Shown here: piece by piece, positions 35,246 to 47,447 of the stretch
Position numbering within the stretch: the first letter of the stretch is position 1
How the letters are laid out: every line of letters starts with the position of its first letter
Assembly: GCA_002221725.1 (NCBI GenBank)
Contig: NJFT01000076.1
Location: forward strand, 62,001-126,000
From: Scedosporium boydii
Taxonomy: Eukaryota > Ascomycota > Sordariomycetes > Microascales > Microascaceae
DNA: 64,000 bases
Direction of reading: 5' to 3'
The notes under the pieces: generated by a model
Told to the model about the DNA's origin: nothing
Databases searched by the model: none
Seen by the model: only the letters and a program-made list of their open reading frames with translations
Position numbers and translations under genes: made by a program

Positions 35246-35564
35246 TGTTCCTTCCGAGAACATTAATCTTGCATTCTTCTCAACGCTTTCCTCTTTTTCA
35301 CTTCTTTTTTTCTTTTCATTTTTGTTACCATAATTATTACTTTTTCTTTTCTTTCTATGTTGGAAGAGAGAATTGCTTTTCCGTCCTAACATGTTCTTCG
35401 CCTTGCACTTACGGCTCGAAGTTGCAGCTCTAAAGTCGAGACGAAAAGAAAACCTGACTCTTCGTTGAGATTTATAGGGTATCATATTATCATTTTAAGA
35501 TATTCAGCAATTAACACTTAGTCCTGAGTTCAAGTAATGTATCCTGTCGTGTTGCCGTTTCCTT
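35246..35564. other. Short spacer with T-rich runs
   Basis: 0.3 kb between the tRNA and the REV1 stop codon. It contains a long T/C-rich stretch (35,279-35,356) on the plus strand, which is A/G-rich in the REV1 3' UTR. No gene. Confidence 0.5.
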
Positions 35565-38500
35565 CTATATATTCAAAGTTCGTAAACCTCGTTTCTGAGC
35601 CGCCGTTTTAACAGCTTGCTTTATGCTCTCCGAAGCCTTCACCCATGCTTGTTTCCCCTTTGCACTTGAGTCATCCTCCTGGATTATCCAATCGAGATAC
35701 TTGATTAACGACGTCGCCTTCTCCATATTTCTTTCCTCAACAACAACCTTGGAAAGATACTCTTCAAACATGTGCAAATCATCACTATGCGGCCCTGAAG
35801 TTGACGTCTTGGAATGCCACGCATCAAGCATGTCCTTGACCCCTTGCGCCGATGTGATTCCAGAGTTCCCAAACGATACCTTGGGGGGAGGCGGAGGGAA
35901 CGTGAGCTTCGTTTGTCCGTTGCGAGCCTGATTTTCTGATTCTCCATTTGCTCGCCGGTTGGGCCGGTTGATATTCAACCCGGATTTGCGAGCGAGCCGT
36001 TGCCGGCGATGATCCTCGAGGACCTCTCGTCGAACGTCCTCGGGAAGCTCGGCGAGGATTGTCGGGTCCAGCTCCTCGGGCTCACTTTCCGTAGTGTTTG
36101 CCTCGGGGTTGGCGTTTCGGTCCAGGAAGTTGGTCTGCATCAGGCCTGCCCGAGCGTCGCGTTGACGCTCCTTGGCCTTTCCCCACATATCCCGGATGCC
36201 CTTCTTCGTTGGCGTTGTTGCATTCTTTACAGGTGATGCCACCCTACCCGCCTGCGGTGACCGAGACGGCCCCGCAGCAGATTCTTGCCTCCGGTAAGAA
36301 AGGAGCACCTCGGCCTTCATATCCTCTGGTAGAGCGTTGAAAACCTCTGGGTCGATTTGGGAGGGGAGCGGTTCATTCATGGGCGCGGTATTGGTAGCCA
36401 GCGACTTTGCCCGAATGCTTGGCGAGCTCTGTTGAGGTGATGATGTTGGATTTCTCGTGCCTTGCCCCATAAGCCGGCTTCGAATATCCGAGGGAAGCTC
36501 TGCAATGACAGCGGGATCGGGGTTGCTCGGGAGAATGAACTGAGTTCCCGAAACATTAAGAGGCGTCTTGGCCTTGGGATCCGATTCATAGTATCTTGCG
36601 CGGACAAGGGCCGGATGCATTGAACCCCGGGGCTTTTTAGGGGTCGTGGGGTCATCATCAATGGGATCCCTTTCCTTAGTGCCCGAACCTGGTGTACTAT
36701 TCCCCGATCTTGGCGGACTTGTTATATCTTCGATCGGATCCAGCTTTGCTCTTTTTGCTGGCGATGGTCCAGCAAAGGTGGGGAACTGCAAGCGTTTCTG
36801 GCTGCCATCGAGTCCCAAGTTGGGTTTGATAGCCTCCAGCTTCGTCATCTGCACACCCAACCCGCGCAAATCTCCGGGACTAAACTTGAATGATCGCAGT
36901 GTTGAGATTGCTTCTCGTCCAATAATTTCCGCACTGTTAGTCGCAACACCAAAGACTGCACTCTTGTTGAAGACGTCGCATTTCCCATGGCCAAGATGCT
37001 TCACAGTGTCAAATGGCGCGTCCAATGATCGTCGCATCACCTTGACAGTCAGGTTTTTACCCTTGACTTGCTCGTTTAGAAGCCGGCGCTCCAGTTCCTT
37101 GCAGAGGTTCATCATGAATTCATCGGCTTCCGCTTGGTTGATAAACCGAATGCCCCAGCTAACCTCGGCGGAGACAGACTTTCGAGGAGGCTGATCACCT
37201 ACTTCGGACTTGTCTATGCCTCTCGCGTATTCCCAGAGTTTTTCGCCAGTCTTGGGGCCTAACACGGTGGTGAGTCGTTCTTTAGATTGAGCGCGCAAGT
37301 CCTTCACGAACTTGACACCCAGTTCCTCGAGCTTGCCACCAATGCTGTAGGCAACACCTGGGAGACTGGTTACTTCTAATTCACCGAGGAGATTAAGCAT
37401 TTCTTCTGGTCGAATCTGGTACTGTCCGTTGGGCTTTGCCTTTCGCAAGGCCACCTTGGCAAGGAGAATGTTGGGCCCGATGCCGACGGAAACGGCGCAA
37501 CCAGTCTTCTCCGCAGTCTTAGCACGAAGGTCGGAGGCGATTTTGTTTGCGTCTTCCTGTTCGCGCCACAAACTGCCCTCATCAACGCCGATACCCGTGG
37601 ACATAGTATCACGCATAACGACAGCAGTTATATCAACTAACGCTTCGTCGATGCTGACACTCTGGACAACACCGCCTCCATCCAGAATGGCTTCGTAAAA
37701 CTGCCGGCTCGCTTCTTCGTAGGCTGGAAAGTCGTATGGTAGTACCTTGAGATTCGGACACAATTCCAAGGCCCTCTTCATCCACATGCCGTTTTTGACA
37801 CCGAATTTCCTGGCCGGGTAGTTGCAGCTTGCTATCTCGGAGCCCGTCCCAGTCCCATGGGCGACCACGGCGGGCTTGTCGATATAGTCGGGATGCTTCT
37901 TGAGCGAGACGGCACAGAAAAAGCTGTCGAAATCGACGTGCATGATATACTTCCTTGAGCCGGGTGCCCTCTTTACCGGTTTCACGGCCGGGCCCCTCTC
38001 ACTTGCCATTTTCTGCATCTTTGATTTAAGCTCGGCTTTCCAGGTTGAGAGATGATGCAGCCGGCTCTCAGAATAGAATTGCTTTAAAAACTCGGGGTTG
38101 GCAGACGACGCCTTTCGTATATTGGGATCTGCGAGGAGCCACGCATTGTATTCTTCCGAGGTCATATTTTTTAGCCGGTTCGCATCCGCATTTCCTGGAG
38201 CCAAAGGAGGCTTCTGGTAGGAGTCTGGCCCAATTCCGGCGATATCGGATGGGGAATGCTCTAGAGCCTGCGAATCGGAATTCAAAGGTAGGTCTATAGT
38301 TTCGTCCGTCCGTCTCTCGGGCGTGGGACTATTGAGCGAGCGTGGCTCCACGGGCTGCTGGGGAGAGTTTGAAGAACCGGGAGTCCGGGTTGATGGTGAT
38401 TCCAGGCGAGTGCTCTGAGGAGTCCTCGTGAACTGGTTATTATAAAAGCTGTTCTGTGTCTGCTCTCTATAGCCGATTTTGGAGGGAGAAATCGATTGCG

Positions 38501-39069
38501 ACAGAACCTTGCCACTCTCAAACTTCAGCACCTTTTGCCTCGGACCCTCATCGATCACACGATATTCCGTCCACGAGAGCAGCCTTCCAGCATTTATAGA
38601 GTCGGTAACCCATGCCGGCTTCACGATTCGGTATCGAGCAAATTCGACGGCTTTCTTTGGGGTGACAGAGGAGGCTATAATATGGGTGGCCATAGTTTTG
38701 GAATCGAGATATTGGAGGAAGCCGGCGCCATGCTTGACTAGCTCTTTATGCAAGCTGCATTCCGCGCGATTAGAAATTTTCGGTAAAAAATAATTCTAGG
38801 TAGAATGGCCATCAAGCTTACACATGGAGAGGAGGCTGCGTGTATCCCGAGACATGCGCGACGACGCCCTTGAAGATTTGGGGGAAATCAGAAGACGCCG
38901 TCCGGAGCTCCGCATCCAGGTTCTGGAGCTTAATCTTCTTGCGCCGGAAGTAATCTCCGAATCCTCCAAAGTCGCTTGCGCCATATTCTTCGCCTTCCTC
39001 ATGGTCAAAGCTGTGGTCCTCGATTCGCTTCCTGACTTGGGAGGAGTTCTTGTCGGCTGGTGTTCCCAT
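35565..39069 (-). CDS. REV1: DNA repair protein Rev1, Y-family deoxycytidyl transferase
   Basis: Translesion polymerase and scaffold that inserts dCMP opposite damaged bases and recruits Pol zeta in the nucleus. Two exons, 39069-38822 and 38754-35565, give 1145 residues. The ATG has a strong context (GCCACCATGG). In order: a BRCT domain (~65-150; THIIASSVTPKKAVEF, IVKPAWVTDSI), a disordered linker, the Y-family catalytic core (~345-760) with MHVDFDSFF near residue 354 and the SIDEA metal-ligand motif near 450, then three LP-centred ubiquitin-binding motifs (ELPSDIRSRL, ALPEDMKAEV, ELPEDVRREV), and a C-terminal domain (~1030-1145; VKDMLDAWHS) that binds Rev7 and other polymerases. Full length and without breaks. 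Confidence 0.97.
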
Positions 39070-39505
39070 GGTGGCGATTTCTTCCCGAGAAGAGGCTTGT
39101 AATATATTGATCAGTATCAAATTGTATCATATAGATCACCTAGGCACCCAGAGTAGGCCATTTTCGATGTTGTGAAGTGGCTGAAAAATAGGTTGCGACC
39201 AAAGAGTTGGAGAAGAGAAAGATGGATGTGAGCTTGGTGATTTGATGTGCTTCGGTCGCGTCAGGTTAGAAGGTGGGGTGGGTGGCGTTCAGTGCTTTAA
39301 CACGCTATCACGTGACACTCAGCGCATACATCTGATTCAGATTGATGCGCCAGTGCAGTGCTCCATTGCGAAGACCACTGATGAAGAGCGCTGCCGACTT
39401 ATTCCTTCCTGGTGGCATCGTCCAGCTATTTGTTGCAAGAAACATCAGCTTTTGTATACTTTGCCTCCACTCCAGAGAGGCCTACCCGCATCTTTTCTGG
39501 TGACA
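39070..39505. promoter_or_regulatory. Divergent promoter between REV1 and the RED-like gene
   Basis: The two starts are 436 bp apart on opposite strands, so this stretch must hold both promoters and both 5' UTRs. No further gene fits. Confidence 0.6.
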
Positions 39506-41155
39506 ATGAACAACGAGCAGTTTCGACGATTATTGCTCAGCAAAAGCGCGAAGCTCTCCGATGGGAGCTCCAAGTCCCCGCCCTCGGCGAGCCCTGGCGG
39601 CTCAAGCAACCTTGGAGCTCGCCAGAGGGCCAATATACCTATGACCCCGTAAGTTCCACCCAGTCGCATAGCTTTCTCCTGTTTTCTAACCGCACAAATC
39701 TCCAGGCGCTCCGTCGGACTAGACGCCAACGTAGATTTTGCGCGACAAGTCGCCGAGAGAAACCGCGCCGTCAACCCACAGAAGAAGTTCCGATCGTCGG
39801 CCCCGAGGGGCGCGAGGCTCGCCGCCGGCTACGTGGATCGCACAAAGTCGAGACAAGAAGAGGATGATGAGAAAGAGGCGAGGATAAAGGCGCTGGGAGA
39901 AGCGTTGAAGAACGAGGAGATCGACCAGGAAACGTTCGAGAAGCTACGGAACCAGATCGCTGGTGGCGACCTTTCTACGACGCACATGGTCAAGGGGCTT
40001 GATTTCAAGCTACTAGAGAGGATAAGACGAGGCGAGGATGTCTATGGCGATAGTAAAACCTCACCAGAAGCGACTAATGAGACGGAGGAGGAGGAAGAAG
40101 AGGGGAATCTTGATGAAGAGCTCGACAAAGTACTAGAGAAGGAAGTTACGGCTGTTGAGAAGGAGAAGCGTGAGAAGAAAGGCCAGTTATCCACCGTATC
40201 GCTGGCGCCGGGGAAGAAGCGGACACGAGATCAGATACTGGCCGAATTGAAGGCCGCTAGGTCAACAGTGAAGGAGCCAAAGGAGGAGTTAGGTGGGAGG
40301 TTTAAGAAGATCAGTGCAAAACAACAACCGGGCACGCGGATCGAGCGAGACAGCAAAGGAAGAGAAGTACTTATAATCGTGGATGAAGATGGCCACGAGA
40401 AGAGGAAAATACGTAAAGTCTACGCCGGGGAGAAGGGCGAGGAGGCGCAAAAGGAGCTCCTACCAATGCCTGACAAGAATGCGAAGCCTCTAGGTATGGA
40501 AGTACCAGAGATATATCGGAAAAAGGAAGAGCCAGAGGATGATGGGGATATCGATATCTTTGATGATGTTGGAGACGATTACGACCCATTAGCCGGATTG
40601 GGTTCTGGTTCAGACGAGGACTCTGAGGAGGAGGAGGAGGAAGCCAAGGCGGCGAAGCTCAAATCTACGCAGAAAGAGCCTAGCACGACACCGTCTCAGC
40701 CCTCTGGACCCAGAAACTACTTCAAAGACTCCAGAACCGGCCTCATCTCACAAGAAGAGGTCAAGGCGCCGTCCCTGTCTGATCCAACGATCATGGCAGC
40801 TCTCAAAAAGGCAGCAAGCCTTCACCCGATAGGGAAGGGAGCGGATGATGGCGAGATCAGCGATGAGGAAGAAAAGGCCCGGCTCGAGCGGAGGCGGAAG
40901 CTTCTTGAGTCTACGGACCGCGACGCCGAGGATCTCGACATGGGCTTTGGCATGAGCAGGTACGAAGACGAGGAAGACTTCGAGGATAGGAACATTAAAC
41001 TATCGAAATGGGGAGAAGAAGGGGACGACGGGCAAGGCAGGTCCGGAGGTGGCAGATCGAAGAGGAAACGGGGACCGAAGAAGAGAAAGGGAGATGGAAA
41101 TAACGCTGCCGACGTAATGCGGGTCCTTGAGCAGAGGAGGGTAGCGGGATCATAG
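39506..41155 (+). CDS. RED/IK-like pre-mRNA splicing factor
   Basis: Homologue of human RED (IK), a spliceosomal B-complex protein. Two exons, 39506-39648 and 39706-41155, give 530 residues. The RED N-terminal region includes VDFARQVAERN (~60), AAGYVDRTKS and the highly conserved IAGGDLSTTHMVKGLDFKLL, which corresponds to the GGD..HTHLVKGLDF element of the human protein. The remainder is highly charged: Glu-rich runs, FDDVGDDYDPLAG, and a Lys/Arg-rich nuclear-localisation block near the C-terminus (SKRKRGPKKRK). The start MNNEQFRRLLLS is the natural one after an AATG context. It is transcribed divergently from REV1. Confidence 0.88.
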
Positions 41156-41623
41156 GGGGAAAAAAATATAAAAATGATTGCTGTAGCTGAATCTGGAATG
41201 CCTCGCCACCAGTTGGATCGAAACCGGCTGTCGTCGGTAGAGTTCAAACCCCAGATTCGAAGTTCCAAGAATCAAATCCATTTAAAATTCGTCATGTGAC
41301 GTTTTTTTAGACTGGATCGCGACTGGAAAGCTTTAAAACGGTAGTTCCGGGGACCCACAGACCATGGCCCCGTGGACCAGGAACGTGGATGTGTGAGCGG
41401 GATTGATGGGATCGTTGGATTGACCGAAGCGTCGTGAAACACGTCAAAGCCGCTTGAGCCGCGATCATCACAGCTGAACTTGACTCCCCCCACATCTTAG
41501 CAGATCCACCGCTGCTTTTGCCCGTGAACATAATCTTCCTCCAACCTTGCCGGGCGATTTTGGATTTCATTTGTTTTTATGGATTTTTAAACGTAAAGAA
41601 GAAAAGGAAGAAACATTTTTAGA
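41156..41623. other. Spacer between RED-like and nucleoside hydrolase genes
   Basis: 0.47 kb, tandem gene spacing; 3' UTR of the first and promoter of the second. No gene. Confidence 0.5.
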
Positions 41624-42999
41624 ATGACATCCACTAAAACCCCCGTATGGCTGGATTGCGATCCCGGCCACGATGTGAGCAGAACCCCTCATTCCTCTAG
41701 ACACTCCAGTGTAGATGTCTTGAATCGATGCGCTTTTCAAAAGGGGAGTTCTCTTTCTAAATATGTGTACAATTTACAGGATGCCTTTGCTATCTTGCTG
41801 GCGGCCTACCATCCGAACATGAGGTTGTTAGGTATCTCCACGGTCTTTGGCAATGCGCCGCTCAGGTATAACACCTCACCTCACCCGCCGCGGCTTGTTC
41901 TAACGACCACTTCTTACAGCAAGACGACGAATAATGCCTCCTCCGTCCTCACAGCCATAGGTAAAGAAAAGGAGATATCCGTTTATCCCGGCGCCCACAA
42001 ACCCCTCAAACGCCCGCCCATTCAACATGCAACAGACATCCACGGCGAATCCGGCATCGACGGAACCTCCCTCCTACCAAAGGGCGAGGCGCAAGTCAAC
42101 ACGTCAACTCCTGCGCTCCGCGCCATGGCCGAAGCCTTACTCAACGAGGCGCCCGGAACGGCGTGGCTCGTGGCGACGGGTTCGCTCACCAACGTCGCGG
42201 AGCTGCTGCAGGAGTATCCGCAGATCGCGGCGCACCTCGCGGGCCTGAGCATCATGGGAGGCGCTATCGGCGGCGGGTTCTCGCGTGCTGTTATGGGCGT
42301 CGTGAATGGAGTGGCGCGCGTGGGGAATTGGTCTCAGTGGGCCGAATTTAACATCTTTATAGATCCTGAAGCTGCCGCTTTAATTTTTGGAAATGAGGTG
42401 TTGAGCGAGAAGACGACTTTGGTGCCGCTGGATCTGTCGCATCAAGTATTGGCGACGAAGGACGTGCAGAAGATGCTGCTTTATGGGAAGGACGCGGACG
42501 CGCCGTCGGAGGGCAAGGGGAAATCTGAACTGAGGACGACGCTCGTGGAGCTCCTGTTCTTCTTCGCAAAGAGATACGAGTTGAGTTTCGATGGGAGAGG
42601 AGATCCTTCTTTGGTTTTACTCGAGCTTCTTCGCTGACAATGCCTGGTGATAGGGATGTATTTGGTATCAAGGAAGGCCCACCTCTTCACGACCCCCTCG
42701 CCGTCGCCGCAATCCTAACAGGCAAGGAGCATGAAATCCCCTTTTATGACTGGAATTCCGACGGCGGTCCGGACAACAGGGAACGCTTCGACATATCCAT
42801 CGTGACTGATGGCGAGTACGAAGATGCGCAGACGGGTAGCGAGCTTGGCCGTACGGTGGCTACTCGTAAAGAGCCTGGAGAACCGGGTGTGAGAATTCCG
42901 CGCAGTCTTGATATTGAAGCGTTTTGGGACGAGATCGAGGCTTGCATTGAGAGGGCGGAAAAGGCTCTAGAGAAGAGGTCACAATCACGAGAGAGTTAA
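41624..42999 (+). CDS. Inosine-uridine preferring nucleoside hydrolase
   Basis: Cleaves the N-glycosidic bond of ribonucleosides to base plus ribose (nucleoside salvage; Urh1-like). Four exons, 41624-41674, 41780-41865, 41920-42579 and 42654-42999, give 380 residues. The calcium- and ribose-binding DxDxxxDD motif is intact as DCDPGHDD (Asp11, 13, 17, 18) and is split by intron 1. Other conserved elements are GISTVFGN, TDIHGESGIDG, the LVATGSLTNVAELL segment, GNWSQWAEFNIFIDPEAA and, in the last exon, EGPPLHDPLAV with the active-site His278. The last intron (42580-42653) uses donor GTTGAG; this join restores FAKRYEDVFGIKEGPPLHD. Confidence 0.93.
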
Positions 43000-43270
43000 A
43001 TAGTTGGCTACACATGTACAAATCATTTTTTTTTCTTGTTTCATTTCACCAGCTACAGAGTCCGATCTTGTTTCAAAGCCTCAAGATGGGCTATGCGAGA
43101 TGAAGAAAAAATACGGAAAATACATGGATATCCTTTACTCCTTTTATCTACCTGGCTAGTAGTCCCTTTTCGAGCAGGCGAACACTGCTAATATACACAC
43201 ATAGACGAATAAAACGCAACGAGACATGCTTCCCTCGACCTGATATCATATCATACACAACTACTTTCGC
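43000..43270. other. Short convergent intergenic region
   Basis: 0.27 kb between two converging genes, AT-rich with T runs near 43,027; 3' UTRs only. Confidence 0.5.
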
Positions 43271-44425
43271 TCAAAGCTTTCGCTCGACAGCCTGGTCCAA
43301 CGCCATAAGGCCGCGTAAGGTGTTCTCGTACACCCATAGCGTCACACCGCTTGCAGGCGCGTGCTTGAGCAGCGTGACAAAGAGACCCCGGTACATTCCC
43401 CTGAAGCCTTCGGTGGCCAGGATGGTCCTGAGAGCTCCGACAGTACTCGTATACTCGGGAATGTTCTTGTGGATGTACCGCCCTCGCGTCGGGCCCTGCA
43501 CCTGCATTCGCTTGCGGACGATATCGAAGGGGAAGACGGCGGTCTTCGCGATGAAACTGGAGAGACTACCCGCTAGAAACTTATCGAAGCCCCAGGGCAT
43601 CCGGGGAATGATGCGCTTCCCCTCGTCCTCGCCCTTCCTGACATCGGGAGGACGAATTGCCTCGTAGGTGAGAAAGTAAATGCCCATGCCGGGGCCAGCA
43701 TTCAAGAGAGTGGGAACGATGCCACGGAAAAAGCCCTGGAGTCCTTCGTCTCTGTAGATCTCTCCGAAAGATCGGAAGAATGATGTATATACTCGGTCGT
43801 TTCCCTGAGCAGCGAAACGGGTTCGGAGGAGATCGAGCGGGTAAGACGCAGTTGTACCTGCCAAGCCGGCCGCCGTACCGGCGATCCACGAGATCTGGGA
43901 CTCTATATGGGGGTTGGTCTTGCTATCGCCGAAGTATGGGCGTATCGCCTCGGCGGTGGCACGGTATGCCGAGAACTGTGCGGCCGAATAAACCATGTAC
44001 ATGATCTCGGCAGGGACGTTGCCCTTCCATAGAGCTGTAAAGCCCTCGTCTCTAATGATGTCTCGAGCGGTACGAACGAGGCCCTTGTAGACCGGGGAAC
44101 CGGGAGGAAGCTTCATGAGCGAGAGCGGGTCGGAAAGGGAGTGGGACTGCAGCTGCAGCCGGATCTTGACGACATCAAGCGGTGCGACGACGAACCTGGG
44201 AAGGCAAAAGTCAGTTGCGCGCACGACCACAGCGACGATTAAGGGAGCCTGGGGGTTGAAGGGAAGGACCATCATGCATACCTCGACACCAGTCCTGCGG
44301 TCGACCCGGCTATTACAGTTTGCCATTTCGAGCCCTGCGAAGCGACGAAGAGTCAGATTGTTACCTCGAATTTGTCTTAAAAAAATGTGTCGACCTCATA
44401 CCTTGTCCTTCAGGTGTTGAGTCAT
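43271..44425 (-). CDS. TPC1: Mitochondrial thiamine pyrophosphate carrier
   Basis: Inner-membrane carrier importing thiamine pyrophosphate for matrix dehydrogenases. Three exons, 44425-44402, 44334-44282 and 44195-43271, give 333 residues. Three mitochondrial-carrier repeats are present with signature motifs PLDVVKIR (from residue 31), PLDLLRTR and PFDIVRKR, each opening an odd-numbered helix. Family-specific text such as YKGLVRTARDIIRDEGFTAL and GIVPTLLNAGPGMGIYF fits Tpc1. The short first exon (MTQHLKDK) and second exon (GSKWQTVIAGSTAGLVS) restore the usual start. Substrate assignment rests on family resemblance; the carrier class itself is certain. Confidence 0.9.
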
Positions 44426-47400
44426 GGCGGCGTTGGAGTGGTCTCCTGGCCATGGATAGCTTCAGAAAGCGGGCGACGACGATTCGAGTATGTGATTGAT
44501 GGCTAAGGGTAGGTTTATCTGAACGTCGGCAGGATAGAGATGAGGTGGAAAAGTTGGATTCGGGTAACCATGATGCGACACGTCGGGATCGAGGCGCGAC
44601 TTGGTAACTCGGGAGCTTCGAGTAACGTCGTCGGATAGGAAGCTATGGCGTTGAGATCTTCAGATCTGACAGAGCAGGGATGCGGTGCAACGCAAGCAAG
44701 CAAGCTAGCAGAAGCAGATGTGTTGTTATTGAAGGCTCATGCTGTGCAGATAGAGCTTCATTGTAGGTTCGATGGTGAGTCCATGCTGGTGCTGATAAGG
44801 GAAGTTTTGAGAATGCCAAGATTCTTTATCGTTTTATCGTCAGCTGCACACTGCAGGTTCTGGAAGAAATTGAGACAGTCTTTGGCGACATCTGGCAAAG
44901 GTTGGCTTCGGATCTTGCCAGCCGTTGTGGAGCCATAATTGAAACGTCTGTCTGTGTTTCCAGAACACAATGGAGTGATTCTGTAAACAGTCTGTCGGAG
45001 AATGATTGTGTTTGCGGATGGTAGATGGTGAGATCGGATGATGAAAGGGCTCGGGAACGGGGAAGTTGATTAATTGAACTTTTGCGTGGCTGGTCGGACC
45101 TTACGCGTTGAATCTGAGGATCAATTGGCAGATTTCAATGGACGTGGAGAGCTCTGGGTAGAGTTGAACTGTGAAGGTTGCAAGTTGAGGGAGCAGAGGT
45201 ACTTTTAGGCTGTTGATTATGATGCGAGGTTACAACTGAGCTGTCACAGTACCGAGGCGAGTGGGACACAATATGAAGTGATCCCCTCTGGGTTTTGTGA
45301 AGGAAAATCTCCAGCTTCTCAGTTCGATCAATTGAAGTTCCAGTGTGGTTTACTTCAGCTGGGATCAAATCAGATCGTTGAAACCAATTGCATCCGTACT
45401 ACTTCGTATTTTGACCAGATTTGATACTTCCCATTGTTGCCAGTCACTTGATGGTAATCGCCTGGCTAGCCTCAACTTCAAGGATTTAGAATTGAGGTTT
45501 GGTACTGGATGACCTGCCGCGCTCGCGTATGGACAGACCTGCTAGCCATTGCATAGCAACTCACGGTACCTGTGTAGACGGTGATTCTATTCGCCTCGAC
45601 AAAAATAGATCTTTGATGTCCCCGGAGCATTCCCTACGTGGAAGTACCACGGATATGTTCCAAAGCCGTACGGGCTCCAGTGTCTTCTGTAGATCAGCAT
45701 GTGTAAGGCTGCCTGGCTGCCCATTGACCTGTAAAAGGCGTAGGCTTGTGCAATTTATGAATAGGTTCTGGAAGATAGAATGTTGTGAGACAGCTTCCGA
45801 GATGTCAATGCCCCGACCAAGACTGTGTCAAATCGTCGTTGACGGGATGTCTATACCTCAATATATGTACAAATCTCCCATTGGATGCCCTTCTACCGTC
45901 CTCAGGATCTAACCTCGTGCTGTATTCATTCGTATAGAAAGAAATCAAGACAATAAATATGCCAGAATTATTAAGAGGATGGGCATACTTTACTGTTTGC
46001 GTTTGCAAATAAAGTACATCGCGGGAAGGGTGTTTGAGCCCTGTGTACCAACATCAAATGACCCCTCGGCGTGCCTGATTGTACCCGTAGCGGCTGAGGA
46101 CGCGGTGTGTGTACTTCATCCGCATAGGTTCATGTGTGCTTGGGTGTACTTCGTACTTTGTAGCGTTTGCAGGCGTACTTCAGTACACTGGAGTTCTAAA
46201 CTAAACTCATTGATAGTGTTCAAATGTTGTTATAGTGTGCAAGCAGTTTTACGTCAGTGATCAAATCAATTGATTTTCCGCGGACCCAAGGTCGCCGCTC
46301 GACGTCACAACGTCACCCCGCGCCAATTCTGAATGGTCGATTTTGCCCCCTTCCTTTTCCCCGAGCCTCCAGTTGGACCAGTTGGGGACCATGCCAACCC
46401 CTGGGATTGGCCAGAAGCTTATTTGGGTAGAGCCCCCGTGCTTCGCTCTGTTGCTTACCCCAGGAAGCCAGAAGCCCGTCTCGACAAGTCTCGACAGCAG
46501 AGGAATCGGCTGCCCGCCATCGTGGAACTATTGTGACGCCCCACCCGCCTCGTTGCCTCCCGTGTCTCTGGCTCTTTCGAGGGTGGACACGCTCTAATCT
46601 CGGGGGAGGGGAAGCTGTCCGGATCGGCATTCGTCTCCGAGGCCAGAGGCCAGGCTTGTATACTCCATCCATCTCTCATCTCTCCAGATGCTTTTCTCAA
46701 ACTTCTTCCCTCCTCAAATCTCGCCAATTCAAGAACTCTCCCTTGAATCCTTCCCCCCCCCTTCGTACCCCAGGTCAACCCCAAACTATCCCTGCCTAGT
46801 CGCTCCCAAGCTTCCATTCACGTACGAGGTATTGCTACACCACACCTGCAACCTCTCTTCCATTCAGGCACTAGTCGACTTTCCTCCGCGTCCCAATCCT
46901 GCGAGCTTCGAACACTTGCTTGGCAAAACAACCTCAATTCTGGTCATTTCATCATAGCTCCAAGTCCAACCAACACCCAATCTCACGCGCGGAATTTCCA
47001 GGCAACAGAAGCACGAGAGTTGGCAACCCAGCGAAGAAGAGGAGGCAACGCCAGGCAGAGATAAAACAGGGGTGACCAAACTTCAGCCATCTTCATCATT
47101 CTGGACAATTCGTACCCAGGACCAACGGCGATCCGGACCGGCATGTGACAGCGTCACGATCCCATTGAATCCTCTTTTGTATCGTCTGTACCCTGTACCC
47201 TGTACATTCAGTTACCCTGGGCGTGTCATAGCTCCCAAGTTCCCCGCCCAAGCTTCCTCCCAGCCTAGTCTGCGGCATTCAATACTTGGCCGACGTCCTA
47301 TTTTCCACTTTCTTCTTCCGTTTGTTATCCCTTTTCTTCTTTTTTTCTCTTTTCCCTTGTATAAAGAGAGCCGGGTTTGGAGTCTTGCATTTTCCTTCCA

Positions 47401-47447
47401 TTCTGAATCCCCATCTCAATTGTTCGTTATACGTCGCGAACACCACG
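44426..47447. other. Intergenic, 3.0 kb
   Basis: Divergent region between TPC1 and the next gene. The left 2 kb shows only short frames without family resemblance and includes TACTTCGTA at 45400 and 46147 and ATCAATTGAT at 46265-46274. From about 46,520 the plus strand becomes C/T-rich, as in long 5' UTRs of filamentous fungi, up to the ATG at 47448. No RNA gene found. Confidence 0.5.

Noticed and set aside
46313..47079. Several frames of 65-120 codons before the 47.4-kb gene
   Set aside because: They overlap each other on both strands in a C/T-rich leader-like region and show no family resemblance.
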